In this document: positions 1 through 8,100 of the stretch, piece after piece
Numbering within the stretch: the first letter of the stretch is position 1
How the letters are laid out: the number at the start of each line of letters is the position of its first letter
DNA from: Candidatus Melainabacteria bacterium
GTDB lineage: Bacteria; Actinomycetota; Actinomycetes; Mycobacteriales; Pseudonocardiaceae
Length of the DNA: 9,251 bases
Reading direction: 5' to 3'
Assembly: GCA_903970565.1 (NCBI GenBank)
Contig: CAJCJE010000701.1
Span: forward strand, 1 to 9,251
The notes under the pieces: generated by a model
Told to the model about the DNA's origin: nothing
Database searches by the model: none
What the model saw: the letters and a program-made list of their open reading frames with translations, nothing else
Made by a program: the position numbers and the translations under genes

Positions 1-2
1 TG

Positions 3-2114
3 TTCGCCGATCCGCAAGCCCTGCCGCCGATAGCCGGCAACTCGCTGGCGGATGTCCTGATTCCCGAGGACAAAGCCGCCGTGCCCGCGCCCGTCATCAG
101 GCAACTGCTGGCGACCGTTGCCTTCGATGATCAGCTGCCGGAGGACTGGCCGGCGGCGATCGGTGCGGACGGCACCTGGCGGATGGGCAGTCTGACCGGC
201 AGCTGGCACAAGGACCAGGCCACCCACGTCGGTTCGCCTGCCCGGCAGCGGGCGAGGGAGCGTCGAGCGCACGAACTGCGCGACCAGATCGCCGAGCAGG
301 ACGCGCGCCTGGCCACGCTCGACGACGAACTGGCCGCGCTCGGCCTCCGCCGGGAGGTCCTGGCCAACGACCGAGCCGAGCGCCCCGGACATGCGGACGT
401 GACCGCAGCGACGACGGCACTCACCAGGGCGGAGTCCGACCTCGCCTCGGCCGAATCCACCGTCCGGCAACGGGTCGCCACCGTGACCGGCAGGGAGCAG
501 GAGGTGACCCGGGCCCTGCACCGCCTGGCCGCGCTCGCCGCCGAGCACGGCGTGCCGACGCAGCGGTCGGCCCTCACCGCGTTGTCGGCCGCCATTCGAG
601 CGTTCGGCGAGCAGGCCGAAGCCTGGCTGGACGAACACGACCGGCTGACCTCCGCTCGGCAGAATGCGGCCGGTCTCGCCACCCAGGCTCAGCGTTCCAG
701 CGCGTACGCCCGGCAACGAGCCGAGGAAGCGACCGGAGCCGGGCAACAGCACGAAAGACTCTCGGTGCGACTCGACGCGATCGAGGGCACCTTCGGCGTC
801 GACTACCGCGAGGTACTCGCCGAGATCACCACCCTGCGCGCCGCCCTGCGAGACCTCGGCGACGAGCAGCGCGCCGTCACCCGCCGGCTGACCGAACTCG
901 CGGGCCGGCTGGGCGCGCTCGGCGAACAACGGAACACCGACGCGACGGTCCGCGACGCGGCTGCCGCTGCCCGCGACCGCGCCGCCAGCCGCTTCCGTCA
1001 CCTGGCCACCGGCACCCTTCCCGTCGACAGCGGCCTCGATGACCTGGCGGCGTTCGAAGCCACGTTGGCCTCCTCCGACGGAGTCCGTGCGTCACTGGAG
1101 GCCGCCCGAGGAGTCGCGGCGGCCTGGCCGGCCGTGCCCCACGCGCCCAACAATCTCGGTGACGCGCTGCACCGGCTGTCCGAAAGCGTGCACGACTGTC
1201 GGGACACGCTGCGCTCGCGTGCCGACCTCGACCTCGAAACCGACGAGGACGTGCAACTGTTCACCGCCGTCGTGGACGGTGTTCGGGTCGGCGCGGCCGA
1301 ACTGTTGAGCATCCTGCGTGAAGAGGCCGACCGCAGCCGCGAGGAAATCACCGATCGCGAGCGGGAACTGTTCGACAAGACACTGACCGGCGACACGCGC
1401 CGCCACCTCGCGGCCCGCATCCGCCAGGCCAACGAGCTGGTCGATGGAATGAACGCCAGGCTCGAACGGGTCCGCACCGCCTCCAAGGTCGCCGTTCGCC
1501 TCGTCTGGCAGGTCGCGCCCGACCTGCCGGTCGGTACGAAGGCGGCCAGGGACCTGTTGTTGCGAGATCCGGCCCGGCTGACCGACGCCGATCGCGAGTC
1601 CCTGCACCGGTTCTTCCGCGACCGCATCGAGGCGGCCAAGACCGACGACACGGCGACCAGTTGGGAACAGCAGCTCGTCCAGGTCTTCGACTACACCGCC
1701 TGGCACCAGTTCGTCGTCAAGGTCGACCGCGCCAATGGCGAGGGCTGGCAACTGCTGACGAGAAAACTGCACGGCGCCCTGTCCGGCGGTGAGAAGGCAA
1801 TCGCCCTGCACCTACCGCTGTTCGCCGCCGTCGCCGCGCACTATCAGGCCGCTCCCGAGGCACCACGGGTCATCCTGCTCGACGAGGTTTTCGTCGGTGT
1901 CGACACGACCAACCGAGGTCAGGTGTTCGCGCTGCTCTCCGCGCTCGACCTGGACCTGATGCTCACCTCCGACCACGAATGGTGCACCTACGCGGAACTG
2001 AGCGGGATTGCCGTTCATCAGCTCATCACCGGCGAGGACGGCGACGATGCCGTGACCACCGCGCGCTTCACCTGGACCGGCCACGAACTGCTCCCCGACG
2101 AGCCAGAAGCCTGA
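3..2114 (+). CDS. TIGR02680 / JetC-like SMC-SbcC family ATPase, C-terminal half (5' end outside window)
   Basis: This is the DNA-translocating ATPase of a Wadjet-like cluster (TIGR02677-TIGR02680 type), complexes of which act on foreign plasmids. The frame is open from the window edge without a stop, so 703 visible residues are the C-terminal part of a protein that is usually about 1,350 residues long; the first in-frame GTG at 81 is internal. Seen in order (visible numbering): a conserved block GTWRMGSLTGSW near 57-68 followed by the VGSPARQRARERR entry into a coiled coil; Ala/Arg/Glu-rich coiled coil to about residue 330 with a break near EHGVPTQ; a second helical part to about 550; the ABC signature LSGGEK (593-598, bases 1779-1796); Walker B with catalytic Glu, VILLDEVFVGVD (bases 1869-1904); and LTSDHEW in the H-loop region. 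The Walker A head lies outside. The LDEVFVGVD...TSDHEW tail is typical of TIGR02680 rather than generic SbcC. No DUF2399/JetD gene follows it. Family call is firm; the Wadjet role is inferred from the family. Confidence 0.88.
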   Translation, partial: FADPQALPPIAGNSLADVLIPEDKAAVPAPVIRQLLATVAFDDQLPEDWPAAIGADGTWRMGSLTGSWHKDQATHVGSPARQRARERRAHELRDQIAEQDARLATLDDELAALGLRREVLANDRAERPGHADVTAATTALTRAESDLASAESTVRQRVATVTGREQEVTRALHRLAALAAEHGVPTQRSALTALSAAIRAFGEQAEAWLDEHDRLTSARQNAAGLATQAQRSSAYARQRAEEATGAGQQHERLSVRLDAIEGTFGVDYREVLAEITTLRAALRDLGDEQRAVTRRLTELAGRLGALGEQRNTDATVRDAAAAARDRAASRFRHLATGTLPVDSGLDDLAAFEATLASSDGVRASLEAARGVAAAWPAVPHAPNNLGDALHRLSESVHDCRDTLRSRADLDLETDEDVQLFTAVVDGVRVGAAELLSILREEADRSREEITDRERELFDKTLTGDTRRHLAARIRQANELVDGMNARLERVRTASKVAVRLVWQVAPDLPVGTKAARDLLLRDPARLTDADRESLHRFFRDRIEAAKTDDTATSWEQQLVQVFDYTAWHQFVVKVDRANGEGWQLLTRKLHGALSGGEKAIALHLPLFAAVAAHYQAAPEAPRVILLDEVFVGVDTTNRGQVFALLSALDLDLMLTSDHEWCTYAELSGIAVHQLITGEDGDDAVTTARFTWTGHELLPDEPEA

Positions 2115-2118
2115 GCAG

Positions 2119-2152
2119 GGGACAGCACACGCAGTCAACTCTTGTCTGTCCC
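2119..2152 (+). terminator. Candidate hairpin terminator after the JetC-like gene
   Basis: Starting 5 bases after the TGA stop, GGGACAG (2119-2125) pairs perfectly with CTGTCCC (2146-2152). Letting C2126 bulge adds ACA/TGT (2127-2129 with 2143-2145), giving a 10-bp stem with a loop of 13 bases. No T-tract follows, which is common for actinomycete terminators but also weakens the call. The position between a stop codon and a convergent operon supports the role. Confidence 0.45.
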
Positions 2153-2368
2153 AGCCAGTCGTATGAGCGCGGAAGAGTAGATCACGGCGCTGGCGTGACT
2201 TCTCGAATGGTTTCAGGCAACGGCGAACATGACCAGACGCCCTCGTCACCGTTTCTGACGGAACGGCCGCCTCCACCAATGACCAGCTCGACACTGACTA
2301 TGGCGGCGGCTCGCGGATCTCGCGGAATGAGGTGAACGGGCTGTCTTTCTGGCGCGTGACGGTTGGAG

Positions 2369-2379
2369 ACACGACGTGT
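2369..2379. repeat. Short palindrome ACACG-A-CGTGT
   Basis: ACACG (2369-2373) and CGTGT (2375-2379) are exact reverse complements around one base. It lies 23 bases beyond the helicase stop codon and next to another hairpin. It could be part of a terminator structure, a protein-binding site or chance; being at a 3' end, it is unlikely to be a promoter operator. Confidence 0.3.
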
Positions 2380-2383
2380 TTCT

Positions 2384-2396
2384 ACCTGAAACAGGT
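2384..2396 (-). terminator. Candidate hairpin terminator after the helicase gene
   Basis: ACCTG (2384-2388) and CAGGT (2392-2396) form a perfect 5-bp stem with a three-base loop, 5 bases past the helicase stop on the minus strand. An alternative pairing, GTTTC (2378-2382) with GAAAC (2388-2392), overlaps it. The stem is short and no U-run follows, so this is only a plausible end of the minus-strand operon. Confidence 0.3.
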
Positions 2397-2401
2397 GACG
2401 C

Positions 2402-4552
2402 TCATTGACTGTCTTTCGTCGGCGGCAGAAACGGGCTCGCCGTTCCGCTCCATGAGACGGCGAGGGCCTCACGCGCCCGCGTGCAGGCAACGAAGAGCAG
2501 GCAACGCTCCTTGAGCATGTCGCTCTCGTGCTGCTGACGATCCACGTCCAACGGCGTGATCTCCTTTGCGAAGGGGATGGCCCGGGCCGTTACGCCGACG
2601 ACCGCGACACAGCGGAATTCCAGCCCCTTCATGGCATACATACTGGCCAGCCGCACCCCATCGACATTCGTACCGGGATGATCCTTGACCCGCACCGAAG
2701 GGATTCCCGCAGCCTGCAGGCGGTCGTGCACCTTGTCCAGGATGATGTTGAAACGTGCGGCCACGGCAATCTCGCTGGAGATCACTCCCCTCTCGATCCA
2801 GCCACGGATGCGTTCCACCAGCGCCGAGACCTCAGCCTGCTCGTTCTGGTACCCAGCCGTCTCCGGTCGTCTGCCGTGGAGCAGTGAGCGGTAGCCGACC
2901 AGGCTGTCGTTACCGTCACCACCGAGTTCTTCGACCTGTGATCCGGTGACCAGTCCCGTCGACCAGCCGAGGATCTCCGCCGTGCTGCGGTAGTTGATCC
3001 TCAACCTGGTAGTACGGCCCGCGACAGCAATACCGAGAGCGCGCGGTGAAACCCGTGAATCGTAGATCCGCTGGTGCGGGTCGCCGGTGATGAACAGATC
3101 GTCCGGACCGGTGGCCACGGCGGCGCGCAAGACCCGCCACTGGGCCGGATGAAGGTCCTGCGCCTCGTCGACAACGACGTGGTCGAAACGGTGCTCGCTG
3201 GCTGCTGACTCGCCGAGCAGTTCGGCCGCGTCAGCACAGACCTGTAGATGCGTGGTAGCGCCTGCCGCGCGCAGCTCAGCGGCAAAGGCATCCATCGCCG
3301 ACCACAGCTGTTCCCGCTGTTGGAGTCGGAGCGGTAGCCCTCGGCCGCGCCGCTCGGCGGCCAGGTACTCCTCCCTGGTCTTCACGTTCTGCGCGAGAAC
3401 GACGCGCCGCAGTTCCTGCGCCAGGAACTGCTCGGTCCACGGCAGGTCGAGCAGTCGGCTCACCCGGCGCCAGATCTGCCGCTCGTCGGCATCGGTGATG
3501 GGTGACGGTGCCCGCTTGGACAGATCCCGCAGGACCCGGTTGGCGAAAGCATCGACGGTGGTGACCTGTACCCGGCGTAGCTGCTCCTCGTTGTCGAGGA
3601 GCAGAGAGAGGTTGTCGTACAGCGTTCTGGCAAGGGCGTTCGTGAAGGTGGTCAGCAGTACTCGGCTGTTCGGCGAGCGGGACAGCAGGTGTTTGACCCG
3701 GTGCAGGGCCACCACCGTCTTTCCGGTCCCCGGACCACCCGTGACCTGCGCCGAACCATTGAAGGAGACGCGGTAGGCGACACGATGCTGGGACGGGTGC
3801 AGGAACACCCGCCACGCCGCGAACGGTTTGTCGAGGATCTCGGCGAGTTCGTCAGGATGGGTTACCAACGTGATCCGAGTGGTGGTGTTTGCGATGGCCA
3901 GCGCCAGGCTGTCGCTCACCTCGGAGGCGGCATCCTTCGGGCGACGCTCGGCGACCACGTCATGGTAGACATCTGCCGTTGAGAACCCTTCGGCGAGAAA
4001 TTGCAGGACCTCGAACTGGTCCTCGGGCAACACTCCGCCGAAAGCTTCGAGCTGAGCCTTGTCGCCGATGGCGCGCGCCGCGCGCAGAACCTGGTCGTCA
4101 ATGCCCAGGTGGCGTAGTTCCTCATCGGAATGTTGTGCGTACAGCAACGTCGAGGAGACGGCCGCCGCTTTCTCCAGCGGCGGTGTGAGTTGTTCGATCG
4201 CCACTACATTGCGCACTTCCAGGGCGCGCGTGGCCGTATTGACGGTATACAGGCGCTTGGCGGCCCAACTGTAGGCGTCATCATGTGGGACGACATTCAG
4301 CAACAGGAAGATGTCACTTCCATCATCGGGCGCGAGCAGGACCCCTCGCCAGAAGTCGGTGACTCGGATGGTCCGCATCCGCGAGTCGCGAGCATTGTTG
4401 ACCGACTCCAGATGTAGACCTTTGTCAGCATGGAGTTCCGCGACGGAAAGTTCTTGGAACTTCGCCATCGCCTTGCGCACGCCAGCTTTGACCTGCTTTT
4501 CCAGCGAGTCGTAAGTCTGCCAGAAGCTGTGGGCCAGAGCGAGTTGAGGCAT
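2402..4552 (-). CDS. UvrD/Rep-type superfamily 1 helicase with N-terminal RelE/ParE-like domain
   Basis: This is an ATP-dependent 3'-5' type DNA helicase by family, likely the motor of the operon. Numbering from ATG 4552 (716 residues), SF1A motifs run in order: Q-motif LHPSQ about 252-256; Walker A GGPGTGKT 272-279; Ia LLTTFTNALA about 299-308; Walker B VVVDEAQD 459-466; III FITGDPHQRIYDSR about 487-500; IV NYRST 520-524; V MYAMKGLEF 638-646; VI FVACTRARE about 687-695. All key residues are present, so it should be active. The first 100 residues resemble the RelE/ParE fold, with the pattern MRTIRVTDFWRGVLL and then NVVPHDDAYSWA, the HDxAYxWA signature seen in RelE-helicase fusions. ATG at 4552 lies 9 bases after the preceding stop; an in-frame TTG at 4561 directly abuts that stop and would add three residues. 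No Shine-Dalgarno is visible, so translational coupling to the upstream gene is likely. It is the last gene of the operon. Confidence 0.88.
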   Translation of the reverse strand: MPQLALAHSFWQTYDSLEKQVKAGVRKAMAKFQELSVAELHADKGLHLESVNNARDSRMRTIRVTDFWRGVLLAPDDGSDIFLLLNVVPHDDAYSWAAKRLYTVNTATRALEVRNVVAIEQLTPPLEKAAAVSSTLLYAQHSDEELRHLGIDDQVLRAARAIGDKAQLEAFGGVLPEDQFEVLQFLAEGFSTADVYHDVVAERRPKDAASEVSDSLALAIANTTTRITLVTHPDELAEILDKPFAAWRVFLHPSQHRVAYRVSFNGSAQVTGGPGTGKTVVALHRVKHLLSRSPNSRVLLTTFTNALARTLYDNLSLLLDNEEQLRRVQVTTVDAFANRVLRDLSKRAPSPITDADERQIWRRVSRLLDLPWTEQFLAQELRRVVLAQNVKTREEYLAAERRGRGLPLRLQQREQLWSAMDAFAAELRAAGATTHLQVCADAAELLGESAASEHRFDHVVVDEAQDLHPAQWRVLRAAVATGPDDLFITGDPHQRIYDSRVSPRALGIAVAGRTTRLRINYRSTAEILGWSTGLVTGSQVEELGGDGNDSLVGYRSLLHGRRPETAGYQNEQAEVSALVERIRGWIERGVISSEIAVAARFNIILDKVHDRLQAAGIPSVRVKDHPGTNVDGVRLASMYAMKGLEFRCVAVVGVTARAIPFAKEITPLDVDRQQHESDMLKERCLLFVACTRAREALAVSWSGTASPFLPPTKDSQ

Positions 4553-4561
4553 GGTGGACAA

Positions 4562-5116
4562 TCATAGGGTCACGGCGAGACGCTGAGCCAGTTTTTCGAT
4601 GTTCTCCAGCACCTTGGTCGGGTTTTGGTTAAGTTCGAGGGCGTGCTGATGGATAGTGATGCCCGCGTATTTGACCCGGTGAGAGCCGTGTGGTGCGTTG
4701 CCTCTTGCGTAGACGAGGTGACCGTCGGCCAGGTTCAAGGCTGTGCAGTAAGCCAGCATCTGGTATAGATCGGCGTCCGGAAATCCCGCAGGCTTCTCTG
4801 CTTTGTACTTCGCGTCGACCACGGCCAGCGGCACCCCGTCATGGTTGTTGCAGATGATGTCCTGGGTCGTTTCCAGACATCCCGATCGAGTGGTGGACGC
4901 CCTGATGAGGCCATCGGCGATGAGTTGCTTGCGAAGGTGGTAGGACGACGGCATCTGAGTGGGAAACGACGGCACGACGTCCGATCGGACGGGCGATCCG
5001 GCACGGACGAGGAATTTCTGTGCGCCGTTGGTGCCCTTTTCGTCAAGCAGCCGTCCGTGAGCAGTGGGCCCACGGTGGGGCAGGCGGAGTTGGAACTCGG
5101 TTTGTGTGTCGGACAT
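4562..5116 (-). CDS. DUF4357 domain joined to McrC-like PD-(D/E)XK nuclease domain
   Basis: This 184-residue protein has two recognisable parts. Residues about 8-85 resemble DUF4357, a small domain common in restriction-related proteins: HGRLLDE, FLVRAGS (about 35-41), then LRKQLIADGLI (about 61-71). Residues about 86-184 resemble only the C-terminal nuclease domain of McrC: Asp86, then VVDAKYK with Asp101 and Lys103 (a D...DxK nuclease core), then DLYQMLAYC (116-124) and LVYARGN. Full McrC proteins are about 350-450 residues, so the N-terminal DUF2357-like part is missing and no McrB GTPase is visible. The likely role is DNA cleavage, perhaps of wrongly modified DNA, with the neighbouring helicase; that is inference. 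ATG 5116 shares its A with the TGA of the methyltransferase gene (TGATG) and has a strong ribosome site; a TTG one codon earlier is less likely. It could be a functional fusion or a deletion product that stayed in frame. Confidence 0.72.
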   Translation of the reverse strand: MSDTQTEFQLRLPHRGPTAHGRLLDEKGTNGAQKFLVRAGSPVRSDVVPSFPTQMPSSYHLRKQLIADGLIRASTTRSGCLETTQDIICNNHDGVPLAVVDAKYKAEKPAGFPDADLYQMLAYCTALNLADGHLVYARGNAPHGSHRVKYAGITIHQHALELNQNPTKVLENIEKLAQRLAVTL

Positions 5117-8100
5117 CAAGCCTCCCTGTCCTCTGAGCTGCTGGGATCAGCAGGGTGGCGGGGACCGTGGCCAGGGGGTGGGGTGAGTGTGGAGGTGTAG
5201 TTCTCGCCATCAATGAGCGGCTCGGTGAGGCTGAGCCCAGCTGCCGTCATCTGATCGTACTCGGCGAGGACCAGTTCCTTGGTGCGGTATCTGCCGTACT
5301 TGGCAATCTCGTTGTTCTTCAGGCCGCCCCCGGAATCGGATTGGAAGGTCTCCAGGATGTAGTCCACGTCGGGCCGGTCGATTCCGTAGAGGTGAAAAAA
5401 GTACGCATCCAACTCGGCGCGCATCTGCGCTCGACGCACCTCGTTCCAACGAAACGGTGGTGCGAAGTCGTCGAGATCCTTTGCGAGGCCAACCATGTCA
5501 TAGGCAGTGTAGACGAGTTCGAGAACGCGAGGAACGAGAAAGGCTACGTGCGGCTCCATCATTTCAGGAGTGGGCAGAGGCAGTTGCTTCCATATCATCA
5601 GCGCCATGTGGATTCCGCCCACCTTCTGGCGGCAGATGAAGTCAAGCACCAGGGAACTCTGAGCCGCAACGAGCGTCGCAGTGAGCTTCGGAGACACGCG
5701 CGGAAGCATGAGAGGAAGGGTGTGTCCAACTGCGGTACGGGGGAGGAAGGCGGGGATGGCGGTACGCTCGTCAGTTGAACGGCAGACATCACGCCAGCCG
5801 CAGAGCCACTCTCGATTCCAACTTGATTCTCCCAGGCGTATGTCGACGCCTGGGACCTTGACATCTTTATTATTTCTGGTTGTGGAGACAAGCCCATTTT
5901 CTGCGGCCCAGTAGCGCGGATGAGCCACTGTCGATGGGTCCTGTTTCTCGACATATGATGGATGGCGACGATCTTCGTTTCCCGTTCCGTAGTAGGAGTT
6001 CCAGCGATGGTCGAAGTGATGAACCATCTTCGCCTCGTATAGTGGAAGCATTCGCGTGCCATCGCTGCGAGTGAAGGTGTTGCCTTTGGTGTCCCAGTCT
6101 CCAGTCTCCAACTGCTCGCGCGTTCGGAAAAGATCAGAGTCGTCAGTCATGTGAAACAAGGTGGGCAGAAAATCAATTATCCATAAATTTTTAAACTTTT
6201 TGGAATCATTATGTAGGATAGGCATCCGGAGATAAACGGCGATGGTGATGTCAGCATCGCGTCGATTTCTAAAAATTGGAAGACTTTTAGTGTTAGGACT
6301 TATGAGGCGGATTTCATCAGAGCTTAACGCGAAGCCTCGGTCAGCCTCGTCGAGGTCCTTTATTCCTGAGAGGAAAAAGGCAAACTTGGCTGCTGGCTCA
6401 TTAAGCTTTTTGCCTACGAGGCTGAGTAGGCAAAACTTCTGGCGAGAGTCAACGCCACTAAAAATTTTTTCTCTATTCTCGAAATCATAGAGCAAAGTGA
6501 TGGCGCCCCGCAGCGTGAGGTTGCCGAAGAGATGCTGCGCACCTGCACTCGTCGCAATAGCCGTCGGGACGATGCATCCAATTCGGCCCGTGGGTGCGAC
6601 GATTGTCGTGAGCCGCTCCGCGAAGAGTTGGTCGGTCTGAAGTGAAGTGACGCCCTTCACTGTGAGGCCCTTGGCGCAAAGCGGGAATAACTCCGAGCTG
6701 CTTGCAAAGAGGAAGGTGGATTTTTGCTTTCGACGCGCGGCGTAGTACTGCTCAGCTGCTTCTGGGTTTTCTGTCGCCCACTCGGTGATCCGAGTGCGTC
6801 TTGCTATTCCAGAAATTGTAGCGATTGACGGTTTGATGACGCTGAAGTACTTTTTGTCCTCGAAATCCACCTTGTCCCAAGGTGGATTGCCAAGCACGGC
6901 CGAGAAGCCGCCTGCCCAGCCGGTGGCTGGATCTACTCCCGAAGCGTCCTCGGGTACAGCGAAGATTTCGGGGAATGCCAGGTGCCAATGGAAGAAATGG
7001 TACTCGTTGCGGAGCCGAACGATTTCGTCATGAGTGCTCTGCGGGGCAGCCGAGCTGGAAGGATCTTGAAGAGTGCGGAAGACATCATGGGTGATTGCGG
7101 GGGGTGAATCCTGCTTTTTGTACCACATGAATGCCGCACACCATGCGTCGGCCACGTGGCGGGCCTGACTGTACTCGAATGAATTTTCCCACTCTTTGTA
7201 GTAGGTAGCCTGTTGGTGGACGTCCGAGAGGTTGTTAGATCGTGCGTTGGCGATAGGTTGCAAGGTAGCGGCAAATATACTGTTGGCCACCTTCGCTGCT
7301 GAGGGCAAATCGAAAAGACTGCCCTGTCCGATTCTTTCTTGATTATTCTGCTTTTCGAGAGAATTGGCGATCTTCGTGTCGTCGCCCTCGACAGGTTTGA
7401 ACGCCTTGTTCGGGATACCGTCGAGCAGCAGGGCCGGAGTCGCTCCGATCAATCCATTTCCGTGCTTGATGTGTGCGTCAAGAAAACTCAGCGGTTTGCC
7501 GGGGTCCAACGCTTCCAGCCACAAGGCGATTTTGGCGAGTTCTACGGCCATCGGGTTCAGGTCGACGCCGTAGATGCAGCGTGCGATGACCTCGTGCAGT
7601 GCGTGGCGCACGGCTTCCGACGTGGGCTCGGGGTTGCGTTCCCGCACTGCCGCCACCCGTTTGGCGATGCGTCGGGCGGCAGCGACGAGGAAGTGGCCGG
7701 AGCCACACGCTGGGTCACAGACCGTCAGCGACAGCAGCTGCCTGACGATGGACTCCGCTGGATCTGGCTCGCCGGCAGCTGACGCGGCTAGCTCGCCGAG
7801 CTTGACCGCGTCGTCGATGACCGGGTCAAGCGTAGAGCTGAGCAGGCAGTCGATCAGCGAGGCCGGTGTGTAATAGGACCCGGTCGACTTCCGGGTGTTG
7901 CCGGCCACCTGGATCAGCTCGAAGGCGCGATCGACCGCGCTGTGTTTGGGGGCCAGCTCCAGTAGGGACTCGTAGATGGAACCCAGCTCTTCGGCGTCCA
8001 GATGACGGTAGTCGACCGAACGTACGCGCCCGGAGCCCACGTCTCGAATCTGGCAGAGGTGGCGGACGGCGGTCAGTAGGTACTCGTTCGACAGGGACAG

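Larger units (their letters stand above)
2115..2401. other. Convergent intergenic gap without a gene
   Basis: This 287-base stretch separates the ends of two converging genes. I see no credible coding frame, tRNA or insertion-sequence remnant. It contains the hairpins listed separately, a short direct repeat CTCGCGGA (two copies one base apart, near 2309-2325), and a weak stem CGTCA/TGACG (2244-2248 with 2256-2260). The 3' ends of both transcription units probably lie here. Confidence 0.6.

Noticed and set aside
998..1811. Long minus-strand open frames (217 and 239 residues) opposite the JetC-like gene.
   Set aside because: They lie antisense to a gene with clear ABC ATPase motifs, show low-complexity Arg/Ser or Val/Gly/Asp composition, and are expected from GC-rich third positions.
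2182..2490. Possible small minus-strand gene (102 residues) spanning the intergenic gap.
   Set aside because: It overlaps the helicase 3' end in another frame, is rich in Arg/Pro, has no clear ribosome site and resembles no known family.
3252..3776. Plus-strand open frame of 174 residues opposite the helicase gene.
   Set aside because: It is antisense to Walker A and neighbouring helicase motifs, Ser/Arg-rich, with no recognisable domain.
5155..5778. Plus-strand open frame of 207 residues opposite the end of the methyltransferase gene.
   Set aside because: The minus-strand frame here continues the conserved methyltransferase C-terminus; the plus frame shows no family features.
6181..6220. 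AT-rich stretch on the minus strand that resembles an internal promoter.
   Set aside because: It lies inside an intact reading frame far from any downstream gene start, and AT-rich codons alone would create -10-like words.
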